This document shows, piece by piece, positions 36,835 through 45,036 of a stretch of 45,619 bases of DNA. The stretch comes from CAZJYI01 sp964550025. Its GTDB lineage: Bacteria; Verrucomicrobiota; Kiritimatiellia; UBA8416; CAYOBW01. The stretch is from NCBI GenBank assembly GCA_964550025.1, contig CAZJYI010000091.1, forward strand, positions 1 to 45,619, written 5' to 3'. How positions within the stretch are numbered: position 1 is the first letter of the stretch; each line of letters opens with the position of its first letter. The notes below the pieces were generated by a model. That model was given only the letters and a program-made list of their open reading frames with translations. It did not search any database and was not told the DNA's origin. The translations under genes were made by a program, and so were the position numbers.

Positions 36835-37913
36835 CAGTCGCTCACGGGAGTCCCGTCCAGTTCGTCCAGTGCCTCCCTGATCAGGGCGAGATCGTCCGGC
36901 GTGCAACGGTAGTCTACCGGCAGCGTCAGCAGGCATGCGGCATGCCGAGCGGCGTCGCGACACGACTCCGGCAGCCCGGCGGCCTCGACCGGCCAGTGGA
37001 CGGGAGCGAAGATGCCCCGTGCGACCAGCCCTTGCCGGACGGCTTCGCGGCAGGACGTGTCGGGGAACCGGAGCACCGGGTTCCAGGGTTCCGGCGTCAG
37101 AGCCGGAAGGACCGAGAAGGTCGTCGGCGGACGATCACGAAGGTCGGAGATGACCGTCGCGGTATTCCGGTGGCGTCGCTCGAGAAGCTCACGCGCGCCG
37201 ATGCGCGAGAGGTCGCGAGCGGTACTGGCGCTAGCGCGTGACGGGGCCTGACTCTCGATCATGTGCTCTGCCCGGCGGAACATGGAGAGGAATGCATCCT
37301 TGGCCACATCTTCGCCCTGGAGATAGGCTCGCTTCAGCCGGGCGGCATCTCTGAATTCGCGGCAGGCGGTTTCGGGCGGGGCTGCGTCCGCCGTAGGCAG
37401 CGGCCTGGCCGCCGGCGACGCGAGCCACGCCCCGTCACAGACGGGCAGGGACTTGCGGACGGAGGCGAAAGCGTAGTCGGCCCCCCTGACGGCGTCCCGT
37501 GACGGCAAGGGGCTGTGGGTGTGGTCCTGGACGAGTATCGTGTCCGGGTTGGACGCGTGCCAGTCCCGCCAGAAGTCCATCGGACGGAGCCCGAAGTAGT
37601 CCACCGCCAATACCATGTCGCCGGCAGCGGCCCGGAGCGTCTCCCATCTCGGACTGGGGAGAAGCGGGGAATCCATGTACACTCGGACGACGAAGAACGC
37701 GCGAAGATACCGGACGACATCCCCACAGAAGTAGGCCGGCACGTGCAGTCTTGCAGGTCGGCGCCGCTGGAGATCACCCAGGGCCGCCAGCGCCATTCTG
37801 CCGGTGGAGAACCACTCGACATCCCCCAGGTAGGCGAACGGATCGCTCGCCTCCGCGTCAATCTCCGGCGGTTCGAACGCGGGGAAGAATGAGCCTATCT
37901 CCCTCGGCGGCAT
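36834..37913 (-). CDS. DegT-like PLP-dependent protein
   Basis: A divergent relative of sugar aminotransferases, 359 residues. It lacks the usual SSGT phosphate motif but keeps VQDHTHSP (PLP-ring Asp) and FASVRKSLPVCDGAWL (Schiff-base Lys). C-terminal NPVLRFPD and WPVEAAGLPES resemble the small domain of the DegT fold. It would aminate a sugar used by the GNAT gene upstream or the FemAB-like gene downstream. ATG 37913 is chosen because the frame upstream overlaps the GNAT gene; the two are six bases apart. Confidence 0.75.
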   Translation of the reverse strand: MPPREIGSFFPAFEPPEIDAEASDPFAYLGDVEWFSTGRMALAALGDLQRRRPARLHVPAYFCGDVVRYLRAFFVVRVYMDSPLLPSPRWETLRAAAGDMVLAVDYFGLRPMDFWRDWHASNPDTILVQDHTHSPLPSRDAVRGADYAFASVRKSLPVCDGAWLASPAARPLPTADAAPPETACREFRDAARLKRAYLQGEDVAKDAFLSMFRRAEHMIESQAPSRASASTARDLSRIGARELLERRHRNTATVISDLRDRPPTTFSVLPALTPEPWNPVLRFPDTSCREAVRQGLVARGIFAPVHWPVEAAGLPESCRDAARHAACLLTLPVDYRCTPDDLALIREALDELDGTPVSD

Positions 37914-37918
37914 TCGCG

Positions 37919-38542
37919 CTATGCCTCGTTTTCCGAAGGCGGAATCGCCTGGTGCGACGGCGGGACCGCGATGCTCTCGCTGTCGCCGGCCCACACGTAA
38001 TCCGCGGCCCCCGGCAACGCCTCGAACTCCTGCTTCAGAATGGCGACGCGCAGGACATCGTGGTACCGTCCCTGCCGGTAGACGTGCTGGCGCAGGATGC
38101 CTTCGACCTTCCAGCCGCACTTCTCGACGTAGGCGTGGTAGGAGGGACGGTTGAAGGTGAGGATATCGGTCCACAGGCGGTTCAGACCGACCTCGTGGAA
38201 CGCGTAGGCCATGAGGGTCATGATCGCGTCCGTGCCGTAGCCCTTGCCGCGCACGCTCTCAGTTCCCAGCTTGACCGCGGTCAACGCGTGGCGGCTCTGC
38301 CAGTCGATATCCCACAGGCCCGTAACGCCGATGGTCTCTCCCTGTTTCGTGTCCACCATGAAGCGCTTCGTCCGGGTGTCACCGAGGGAACGTTGGAACC
38401 ACTGTTTCTGCTGGGCCATAGAGACCGGAAAACTCCACCCCACCACGAAGTGCGAGATGGTCGGATCGTTCAACCACGCCGCCAGATTCGGGAGGTCAGC
38501 CTCCTCGACAGCCCTCAGGACGACAGACTTGCCTTCAATCAT
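37919..38542 (-). CDS. GNAT family N-acetyltransferase (RimJ/RimL type)
   Basis: The 207-residue protein has the GNAT core: LRAVEEADLPNLAAWLNDP, ETIGVTGLWDIDW, the acetyl-CoA loop VRGKGYGTDAI, and NRPSYHAYVEKCGWKVEGILRQHVYRQGRYHD. In a locus with two DegT proteins it probably N-acetylates an aminosugar (like PseH or WecD), though protein acetylation cannot be excluded. Its ATG overlaps the upstream sugar-transferase stop as ATGA, so the genes are co-translated. Confidence 0.85.
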   Translation of the reverse strand: MIEGKSVVLRAVEEADLPNLAAWLNDPTISHFVVGWSFPVSMAQQKQWFQRSLGDTRTKRFMVDTKQGETIGVTGLWDIDWQSRHALTAVKLGTESVRGKGYGTDAIMTLMAYAFHEVGLNRLWTDILTFNRPSYHAYVEKCGWKVEGILRQHVYRQGRYHDVLRVAILKQEFEALPGAADYVWAGDSESIAVPPSHQAIPPSENEA

Positions 38543-39216
38543 GGACGCGTCTCCTTGTTGTTCTCAGTGCTTTCCGCGGTCTGGTCCGGGACCTGGCTGT
38601 CATCGCGCCACAGTCCCAGGTCATCGACATCGCTGACGTTCTGCGTGGTGTGCACACCCCTGCCGTGAAAGACCTGCAAAACCGTAAGGGCCAGTATCCT
38701 GACGTCGAGAAGAAAACTCACATTGTCAACATACCACACATCCAGCTCGAAGCGTTTGCTGAAAACCAGATCCTGCCTGCCGCGTACCTGTGCCCAGCCG
38801 GTGATTCCGGGCCTCGTCTCCAGTCGCCGGCGATGTCGTGGCGTGTAGCGATCAACGTACTGCAGCAGCAACGGCCGCGGCCCGATGAGGCTCATCTCCC
38901 CCCGCAGGACGTTCACGAGTTGCGGGAGCTCGTCCAGGCTCGTCCTTCGCAAGAAATGCCCCAGGCCTGTGATTCTCCGGTCATCGGGAAGCAACGCACC
39001 GTTCGCATCGCGTGCGTTGGTCATGCTGCGCAGTTTGAGCAGCTCGAACGGGCGTCCGGCCTGCCCCGCGCGCTGCTGGCGAAAGAGCACAGGAGAGCCG
39101 TGGAGGCAGCGGACCAACACCGCAAGCAGCAGCAGGACGGGCCAAAGCACCAGAGAAGCCAGAACGGCCAGTGCGATGTCGAGAATCCGTTTGCCGGTGG
39201 AGCGATAGAATGGCAT
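38539..39216 (-). CDS. PglC-type monotopic phosphoglycosyltransferase
   Basis: Transfers sugar 1-phosphate from a UDP-sugar to undecaprenyl phosphate, the first membrane step. The 225-residue size is the minimal PglC form. A re-entrant hydrophobic N-terminus (ILDIALAVLASLVLWPVLLLLAVL) is followed by the FKLRSM-type ELLKLRSM, LRRTSLDELPQLVNVL, and GEMSLIGPRPLL. ATG 39216 (MPFYRSTGKR) fits the family; the open frame further upstream is not conserved. The PglF-like and PglE-like genes suggest a diNAcBac-like substrate. Confidence 0.9.
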   Translation of the reverse strand: MPFYRSTGKRILDIALAVLASLVLWPVLLLLAVLVRCLHGSPVLFRQQRAGQAGRPFELLKLRSMTNARDANGALLPDDRRITGLGHFLRRTSLDELPQLVNVLRGEMSLIGPRPLLLQYVDRYTPRHRRRLETRPGITGWAQVRGRQDLVFSKRFELDVWYVDNVSFLLDVRILALTVLQVFHGRGVHTTQNVSDVDDLGLWRDDSQVPDQTAESTENNKETRP

Positions 39217-39284
39217 TGGTCTACTCTTGGGCAAGGGCCGGCATGTGGCCACAAGTGTGCCGGCCGCAACGGCCATCCCGGGCG

Positions 39285-40520
39285 TCAAGTCGTGCCCTGC
39301 TCTTCTCTGCCCTCTCCCTTCCGACACGCCGACAGGAGCACACTCTCGAGTTGCCCGACAAGCAGATCTCTGTCGTATCGCGTTATCGCCAGCTTTCGAG
39401 CTTCCTGCCCCATCTTGCCGCACGCGGCGGGATCCGAAGCCAACTGCACGAGGCACGCCGCGAGCTCTTCGGGATTGCCAGGAGCGCAACTCAGTCCCGC
39501 GCCGGTCTCGCGCAGCACTTGAGCTTTCCAACCTTGGTAATTCATCACAACCGGTAGACCGGCCGCCAGGAAGTCGAAGAACTTGTTGGCGGAGTTGGCG
39601 GACAGGTGGGGACGGTTCGCAACCGACATGAGGCCGACATCGGCGCCGGCCAGGAGACCGGCCATGTCCTTCTTGGCAACGGGGTCGTAGATGGCGGCCG
39701 AGCGGATGCCCTCCTCCTCAATGCGGGCGGCCAGGTGGTCGCGTTGCCTGCCGCTGCCGACGAGCGCGACCAGGATGTTCCCGGCGCCACGCGCATCGAG
39801 GCACTTCGCGGCGTCCAGGAGGTAGTCCAGGCCATTCACGATTCCCATCGCGCCGGGGTGGATGCAGACGAACTTGTTTTCCCAGCCGTAACGGCTGCGC
39901 GTGGCCTCGCGCCCCTCCCGGTCGCCGAACAAGGCCGTGTCACTGCAGTTCGGAATGACGGAGATCCTCTCGGGGGGCACGCCGTGGAGCTCGATCATGC
40001 GCTTCATGTCCGGCGAGAGCGCCACGATGTGGCTGGAGGCCGCGTACACGCGCCGGGCCATGCGGAAGGCCATCCAGCGCAGAACCGGGTTCCGCAACGC
40101 CCCCAGGGCGATGGGGACCTCGGGCCAGACGTCGCGCACTTCGAACACCAGGGGCACACGATGGTGTGCGGCCACTTTGCGACCGATCTCGCCGACCGTC
40201 AGGGGAGTGGAACTGGCGAAAACAACGTCGGGGTCCCGGCAGGCCTTGCCCGTACGGACCGCCCAGCGCATGTAAGCATGGAAAGCCAACAGCCGGCGAG
40301 AATAGGACATCCGGTGGCCGTAGCGGACCGGGGCTCGATGAACAGCGATGCCGACGTCACGCGCAAGCGCGATGTCCGCGTCCGCTGCACCTTCGGTGTG
40401 GCCGCACAGCAGCGTCACACCGTGCCCTCTCTCCACCAGGAGGCGAGCATTCTCGTACGGACGCGAGCCGCTTGAGCTGTGGGGGCCCGAAAAGTGCTGC
40501 ACGATGTAGAGTATATTCAT
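39285..40520 (-). CDS. Glycosyltransferase family 4 (WbuB-like)
   Basis: The 411-residue GT-B enzyme starts NILYIVQHFSGPHSSSGSRPYE, typical of WbuB-like GT4 proteins that add the second sugar to an undecaprenyl-linked aminosugar. VFEVRDVWPEVPIALG, VIPNCSDTALF, and SANSANKFFDFLAAGLPVV (donor-binding region) follow. ATG 40520 is used; four bases separate it from the deacetylase-like stop. Cytoplasmic, no membrane helix. Confidence 0.88.
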   Translation of the reverse strand: MNILYIVQHFSGPHSSSGSRPYENARLLVERGHGVTLLCGHTEGAADADIALARDVGIAVHRAPVRYGHRMSYSRRLLAFHAYMRWAVRTGKACRDPDVVFASSTPLTVGEIGRKVAAHHRVPLVFEVRDVWPEVPIALGALRNPVLRWMAFRMARRVYAASSHIVALSPDMKRMIELHGVPPERISVIPNCSDTALFGDREGREATRSRYGWENKFVCIHPGAMGIVNGLDYLLDAAKCLDARGAGNILVALVGSGRQRDHLAARIEEEGIRSAAIYDPVAKKDMAGLLAGADVGLMSVANRPHLSANSANKFFDFLAAGLPVVMNYQGWKAQVLRETGAGLSCAPGNPEELAACLVQLASDPAACGKMGQEARKLAITRYDRDLLVGQLESVLLSACRKGEGREEQGTT

Positions 40521-40524
40521 CGCC

Positions 40525-41487
40525 TCACGCACTGCCGGAGAGCATCTTGCTCCGCAGCCAGGCCCACTCCAGACGTCTTCGCTCTTGCGGCAACAGGTGG
40601 TGCACGCCGCCATGCGCTTCTTCCATGTAGTCGAGAAGTGTGCCCACCGGGACGAACCAGCCGTTGCGATCCGACAACTGCTCGATCAGCGAACGGACAT
40701 CCTCACGGACCTTGCCGTCGCGGACAAACTGGTAGGCAAAGTGCGTATACACGATGCAGACGCCGCGTTCGCGTTGCAGCCTGTCCTGGTTGGCCGGCGA
40801 CAGCAGCCGGCAGAAGGCATCCGCGTCGCGACCTTCGCTGGAAGCGAACCACGCCCGCACGAACGGTCGCTGCGGGTCGTGATAGGGCATGAACGGGCAT
40901 CTGCGCAGAACGTTCACGTCCTTGTACACGAAACTGCGCATGTGACGGACTTTGGCCCGGCACATGTCTCCCCAGAAATGAGGACTGGATTCCACGTGCC
41001 CCTTTGAACGCCGCCAGGTTCGGAACCGCGTTGTGAGCCCGTACACCCAGCGCGCCATGCCCGACACTCTTGCATCGTGGTAATAGATGGCCTCCCGGTT
41101 TCCGAAGTGGTTTGCATAGACAATGCCCTCGCTGCCGAACAGCTCCTCGAATCGCGCCAGAGCTCGTGCGACACGCTCGCGCGAGTTGTTTCCGAACGAC
41201 GCGCCGTGATAGCCGATTTCAAACCCTTCCCCGCATAGCCGCTGCAACCACTCCAGGTGTTCCGGGTCTTCACACGAGGGGCCGGCCCAGCGCGGGCCCT
41301 CGGGATCGTCAAACGGCCAGACGGATTTCGTTGTGCGCAATCCGCGGTCGCGCAGCAGTTCGTAGATCGGGAGGACCCTCTCGAGCTTGCCGCAGTCGGT
41401 GTCGTCAAACACCGAAAAGGCAAAATCCTTGCCGTCGGGCCACTCGATGGCCGACTCTGACGCTGGTTCGCTATCGAGTCTGTTCAT
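40525..41487 (-). CDS. Polysaccharide deacetylase-like protein
   Basis: The 320-residue protein resembles the NodB/CE4 fold: FAFSVFDDTDCGKLERVLPIYELLRDRG has the DD pair of the metal site, then GLRTTKSVWPFDDP, EIGYHGASFGNN (a single His where CE4 enzymes have HxxxH), and CIVYTHFAYQFV near the end. No signal peptide, so it would act in the cytoplasm on a precursor. The altered metal site makes de-N-acetylation uncertain. ATG 41487 overlaps the methyltransferase stop as ATGA. Confidence 0.7.
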   Translation of the reverse strand: MNRLDSEPASESAIEWPDGKDFAFSVFDDTDCGKLERVLPIYELLRDRGLRTTKSVWPFDDPEGPRWAGPSCEDPEHLEWLQRLCGEGFEIGYHGASFGNNSRERVARALARFEELFGSEGIVYANHFGNREAIYYHDARVSGMARWVYGLTTRFRTWRRSKGHVESSPHFWGDMCRAKVRHMRSFVYKDVNVLRRCPFMPYHDPQRPFVRAWFASSEGRDADAFCRLLSPANQDRLQRERGVCIVYTHFAYQFVRDGKVREDVRSLIEQLSDRNGWFVPVGTLLDYMEEAHGGVHHLLPQERRRLEWAWLRSKMLSGSA

Positions 41488-42419
41488 GTCTTCCGGGCCA
41501 GAACCCACACGGAGGTCGTGCAGATGTCTTCGGGGGTCAGACTCCGGTAGTCGTTATGTAGCGGAAACTCCTGAAGCGCGGCCAGCGAGTCCTCGCAAAC
41601 GCGCGCCTCCCACTCGACGATCTCGAAGCCGTGTTCGCGCAACAGCGTCATGTACGAGGACGCGCGCCATCGGTTCTGGTGACAGAAACAGGTGTTGTAC
41701 TTCGCGTATTCTCCCTCGGAGTAGCGCAGGAAGTGGACGGAAGGAATGGCGGTGTCGCCGTGCGCATACATGTCGCTCAGATCGATTGAATGCAGCATAT
41801 GGCCGCGGGGGCGCAGTACTCTGCGCGCCTCGGCCATCAGTCCCGGCAACAACTCCGCCTGCACGTGCTGTAGCACCAGGTTCGAGAAGACGACGTCCAC
41901 GGACCCGGCAGGGAGCCGTGTCTGCCGCGCATCCGTGGGAGCATGGTAGCGTATCCGTGCGGCTTCAAGGACGGGGTCGGCCCCGGCCCCCGCCGCGAGC
42001 CGGTCGCTGAGGATACCGATGCGGTCCGGATCAAGCCCGAGCTTTACGAGACGCGACCCCAACGCCGTGGAACTGGTCGGACACGCCAGATCGACCAGTT
42101 GCCGGGCGGCCGTCAGGACCAGTCCGTCCCGGAGCAACCGGGTGCGGTCGTAGGTATCGCAACTCTCGTGGCCGCAGGCCCAGAAGACGAGCGGCAGTAC
42201 GGGAACCCAACCGGTACCAAACTCGACCAGGTGCCGCCCGGACACGCTCTCATCAACGGAAGCCAACAGCTCCAGATGCCGAATGGCCGCCTTGACCTTT
42301 GCGTCGGCGGAGTAACCGCGAAGCTGTCCGCCGAGGCGCTGTCCCAGGTAGTAGAGCTGCTTTCCACCCGGCGTGCGGGACAGCACCCTCTGGACCCAGG
42401 CTTTGGTGGTCCATCTCAT
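41484..42419 (-). CDS. SAM-dependent methyltransferase
   Basis: The 311-residue protein has class I motifs: LVEFGTGWVPVLPLVF (motif I), VDVVFSNLVLQHVQAELLPGLMAEARRVLRPRGHMLHSID (post-motif II and III). A 60-residue N-terminal extension contains LYYLGQRLGGQLRGYSAD. In this locus it probably O-methylates a sugar. Both ends overlap neighbours by ATGA, tying it to the beta-propeller and deacetylase-like genes. Confidence 0.82.
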   Translation of the reverse strand: MRWTTKAWVQRVLSRTPGGKQLYYLGQRLGGQLRGYSADAKVKAAIRHLELLASVDESVSGRHLVEFGTGWVPVLPLVFWACGHESCDTYDRTRLLRDGLVLTAARQLVDLACPTSSTALGSRLVKLGLDPDRIGILSDRLAAGAGADPVLEAARIRYHAPTDARQTRLPAGSVDVVFSNLVLQHVQAELLPGLMAEARRVLRPRGHMLHSIDLSDMYAHGDTAIPSVHFLRYSEGEYAKYNTCFCHQNRWRASSYMTLLREHGFEIVEWEARVCEDSLAALQEFPLHNDYRSLTPEDICTTSVWVLARKT

Positions 42420-43750
42420 GCACCTTCGGTCCGCGCCGTGCTGTGGCGGAGAGCTTGTACGTCCGCGGGAGCACTCAGCGGACGGGCGAAATCAATCGTA
42501 CAGAGGGCGCGCGTGCCCGTGTAGGTGGCGTCGAAACAAGCATAGCGTCCCTGCCGGTCCATGCGCGGATGCAGGTCGCAGGACCAATGCCGATCGGCGT
42601 GCAGCGAGGCGAATTTCCGGTACGTCTTCACCCGGGCAATCTCGTATCGCGTCCCCGTGTCCATGTGAAAGAGATTCAGTGTCTGCACTCGGAAGCGATC
42701 CGGGTAGGTATCCGTCACGAACCAGTCGCCACCTGGCGCGAAGGAGGGGTGACCGTCCGAGTTGAACGCTCCGGTGCCCACTCGTTCCCAGGCATCAGGA
42801 TCGCGGTCATCAAACAGCACGTAGCCGTCATCGCCCTCCGCGGTACGGCAATAGACCAGAAGCTCGTTCGCGTTGCGCCACGCCAGGTGCGACGCCATCT
42901 CGCGGTGTCGGAAGACATGGATGTCCCCGCCATCGACATCGGCCGTTACGAGACGCGACCAACGTTTGCTGCGATCGCCCCGGATCCAGCGATGCAGAAA
43001 GGCAAAGCGGTTGCCTGCCGGACTGAAGACCGTGTGGCTGAAGAAGTGGAAGGTGTCCTGCATGGTCGGCTCGTCCCGGATGAGTGAAGCCATGTGCGCG
43101 ACGGAGAACAGGAAGCGCACCTGGCCCGTCTGCATGTCCACAGCATACATCCCGTCGTCTTCGGGGCGTGGGTTGCCCTGTTCGACGTCGTCGTCAAGGT
43201 TGAGGTAACCGTAGCCCGGCATGTAGTGCTCGACCCGGGCAAAACCGTATGATACGCCCCATCTTCCATCCGCGCTGACCGACCCGACAGCCCGGGGAAC
43301 GGTCCGGACGGAGCTGCCGTCCACGGGAGCAATCCGTGCAACAGCCGTGCCGTCTTCCCGGTCATTGCAGACGATAGCGTTGGCCGTCCCCAGCCACTGG
43401 GCCTTGCAGCCCTGGTGCCAATTCCAGGCACGGGTCTGCACCAGCGCGTGCCAATCGGTCAGGTCGTCACCGTCGAAAAAGCCCACGTCGAGAACGTCTT
43501 CCGGCAGCGGCATGCGCAGTGGCACGTCACGGTCGTACCCGCAGCCGATCAGCATCGTATTGTCGGGTGAAAAAGGAGTGTGGTCGTGGAAACCGAAGAA
43601 GTAGCCTTCTCGGGCGACGATAGGATAGGCGTTTCTCTGTGCCGGCACCGGTACAACGTCGAACAGGGCCTGGTAGCAATTGCGAACCCAGAGCTTCAGT
43701 CGCGGATTGCGCTTGAGCACGCCGTAGATCGCGGACTCCAGCCGGTTCAC
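42416..43750 (-). CDS. Beta-propeller protein (oligogalacturonate-lyase/TolB-like)
   Basis: The 444-residue protein contains repeated blade motifs: FGFHDHTPFSPDNTMLIGC, WNWHQGCKAQWLG, FFSHTVFSPAGNRFAFLHRW, SHLAWRNANELLVYC, GHPSFAPGGDWFVTDTYPD, ending in a strand with FDATYTGTRALCTIDF. The QGxxxQWLG and HxxFSPxG patterns are those of oligogalacturonate lyases and related WD40-like propellers. No signal peptide is present, so extracellular lyase action is unlikely as it stands. In this locus it may bind or modify a lipid-linked glycan. Function unknown. Confidence 0.65.
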   Translation of the reverse strand: MNRLESAIYGVLKRNPRLKLWVRNCYQALFDVVPVPAQRNAYPIVAREGYFFGFHDHTPFSPDNTMLIGCGYDRDVPLRMPLPEDVLDVGFFDGDDLTDWHALVQTRAWNWHQGCKAQWLGTANAIVCNDREDGTAVARIAPVDGSSVRTVPRAVGSVSADGRWGVSYGFARVEHYMPGYGYLNLDDDVEQGNPRPEDDGMYAVDMQTGQVRFLFSVAHMASLIRDEPTMQDTFHFFSHTVFSPAGNRFAFLHRWIRGDRSKRWSRLVTADVDGGDIHVFRHREMASHLAWRNANELLVYCRTAEGDDGYVLFDDRDPDAWERVGTGAFNSDGHPSFAPGGDWFVTDTYPDRFRVQTLNLFHMDTGTRYEIARVKTYRKFASLHADRHWSCDLHPRMDRQGRYACFDATYTGTRALCTIDFARPLSAPADVQALRHSTARTEGA

Positions 43751-44970
43751 CTGGATTCCCCCGCTGCCCGTTCACCGTCGTACACGCCGAAACCGGCCAG
43801 CAAAGGGTCGACCTCACCGTCCAGCGTCCTACTGCTGAAGTGTTCCGCGCAAAGGGCCCTTCCATTCCTGCCGACCTCTATCGCCAGTTTCCTGTCGTTC
43901 ATCAGCAACAACAGGTGCTCCTGCAACTCCTTCCAATCGTCCGCACGGAAGAAGTGTTTGCCGTGCTCCCCCGGTATGCCCTCCAGCCCAAGGGCTGTCG
44001 AGATGAGTGCTTTTCCCGACAGCATTGCCACAACAGACTTCAACTGGATACCGCTTCCCTTGACCTGGGGATTCACGAATACGCACCCCTTGCCGAGAAA
44101 CTCACATTCCGAATCCACAAATCCCAGGCCATGAACCCCAATGCCCTCGTCGGTGAATGGCTCCGTGTTCCTGCCCCCAATGACCAACCGGCAATCGCCA
44201 AGCGCTTCGTGGACGGGGATCCAACAGTTTGCGATGAACCTCCGGAGCCCGTCACCCTTCAACAGATCGGCGGAACCGAGCGACAGCACAGTGCGGACGT
44301 TGCCGGCTACAACCGCGGCGTACCGGGTCGCGTCGGCTGAGACTCTGAAGACGCCGTCGGTGTCGTGTCCGTACAGCCTGCTATACCTGTCTGCATCCTC
44401 CCTCGTTATCGCCCAGAACCTGCTTGCGCCAATGAGGGTTCGTCTCTCCAATCTCACGATCTTCCCGATCTCAATGCGCCAGGCCAATCTCCGGAGAAAG
44501 CTGCCTTCTTCCTGGAAGTAGCTGAAGGCCTCGCCAATCACATCATGCGATCTGACGCACGTGGGGATCGCGTCGTCGAATCGAGCGATCATGTCGATAA
44601 GGCAGGATGGTGCGACCCCCTCGAAGGCTACGCTCACAAGGTAGTTGTCCTTCTGATAGTCGGCAATAATATTTGTGATGCCGCGCCTGACTTGCTCATT
44701 CCTGTACTGAAAGGAAACAGCCGGGTACCGCGAGAAGAGGCTCAGAAGGAATCTCAACCATCTCTTGGGCCTACTGGCGCGGACATGTGTCCATCCGAAA
44801 TCGCAGTCCGTCCATTCATCCGCAGATCTAAATTCGCTGTCGATCACGGCTGCCAGATGAACTCTGTCGTAGTGTCTCAGGTACTGTCCTATGCTACTCG
44901 CCACGGCAATGCCACACCCGCTCGTTGCCGAGGGCCAACCGTATGTTATCAGCAGCAACAGCCTCTTCAT
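43747..44970 (-). CDS. Glycosyltransferase family 4
   Basis: The 407-residue GT-B protein opens RLLLLITYGWPSATSGCGIAVASSIGQYL and carries VRSHDVIGEAF, LSLGSADLLKGDGLRRF, and the donor site FVNPQVKGSGIQLKSVVAMLSGKALISTALGLEGI. ATG 44970 fits the family; the frame is open to 45027. Its stop overlaps the start of the propeller gene. Substrate unknown. Confidence 0.85.
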   Translation of the reverse strand: MKRLLLLITYGWPSATSGCGIAVASSIGQYLRHYDRVHLAAVIDSEFRSADEWTDCDFGWTHVRASRPKRWLRFLLSLFSRYPAVSFQYRNEQVRRGITNIIADYQKDNYLVSVAFEGVAPSCLIDMIARFDDAIPTCVRSHDVIGEAFSYFQEEGSFLRRLAWRIEIGKIVRLERRTLIGASRFWAITREDADRYSRLYGHDTDGVFRVSADATRYAAVVAGNVRTVLSLGSADLLKGDGLRRFIANCWIPVHEALGDCRLVIGGRNTEPFTDEGIGVHGLGFVDSECEFLGKGCVFVNPQVKGSGIQLKSVVAMLSGKALISTALGLEGIPGEHGKHFFRADDWKELQEHLLLLMNDRKLAIEVGRNGRALCAEHFSSRTLDGEVDPLLAGFGVYDGERAAGESR

Positions 44971-45036
44971 CTGTGGTTCTCCACGCGTGCTCTCGGAGTC
45001 GTTGCCTGGTGTGGCAGTTTCCATCATGCTCTGAGA

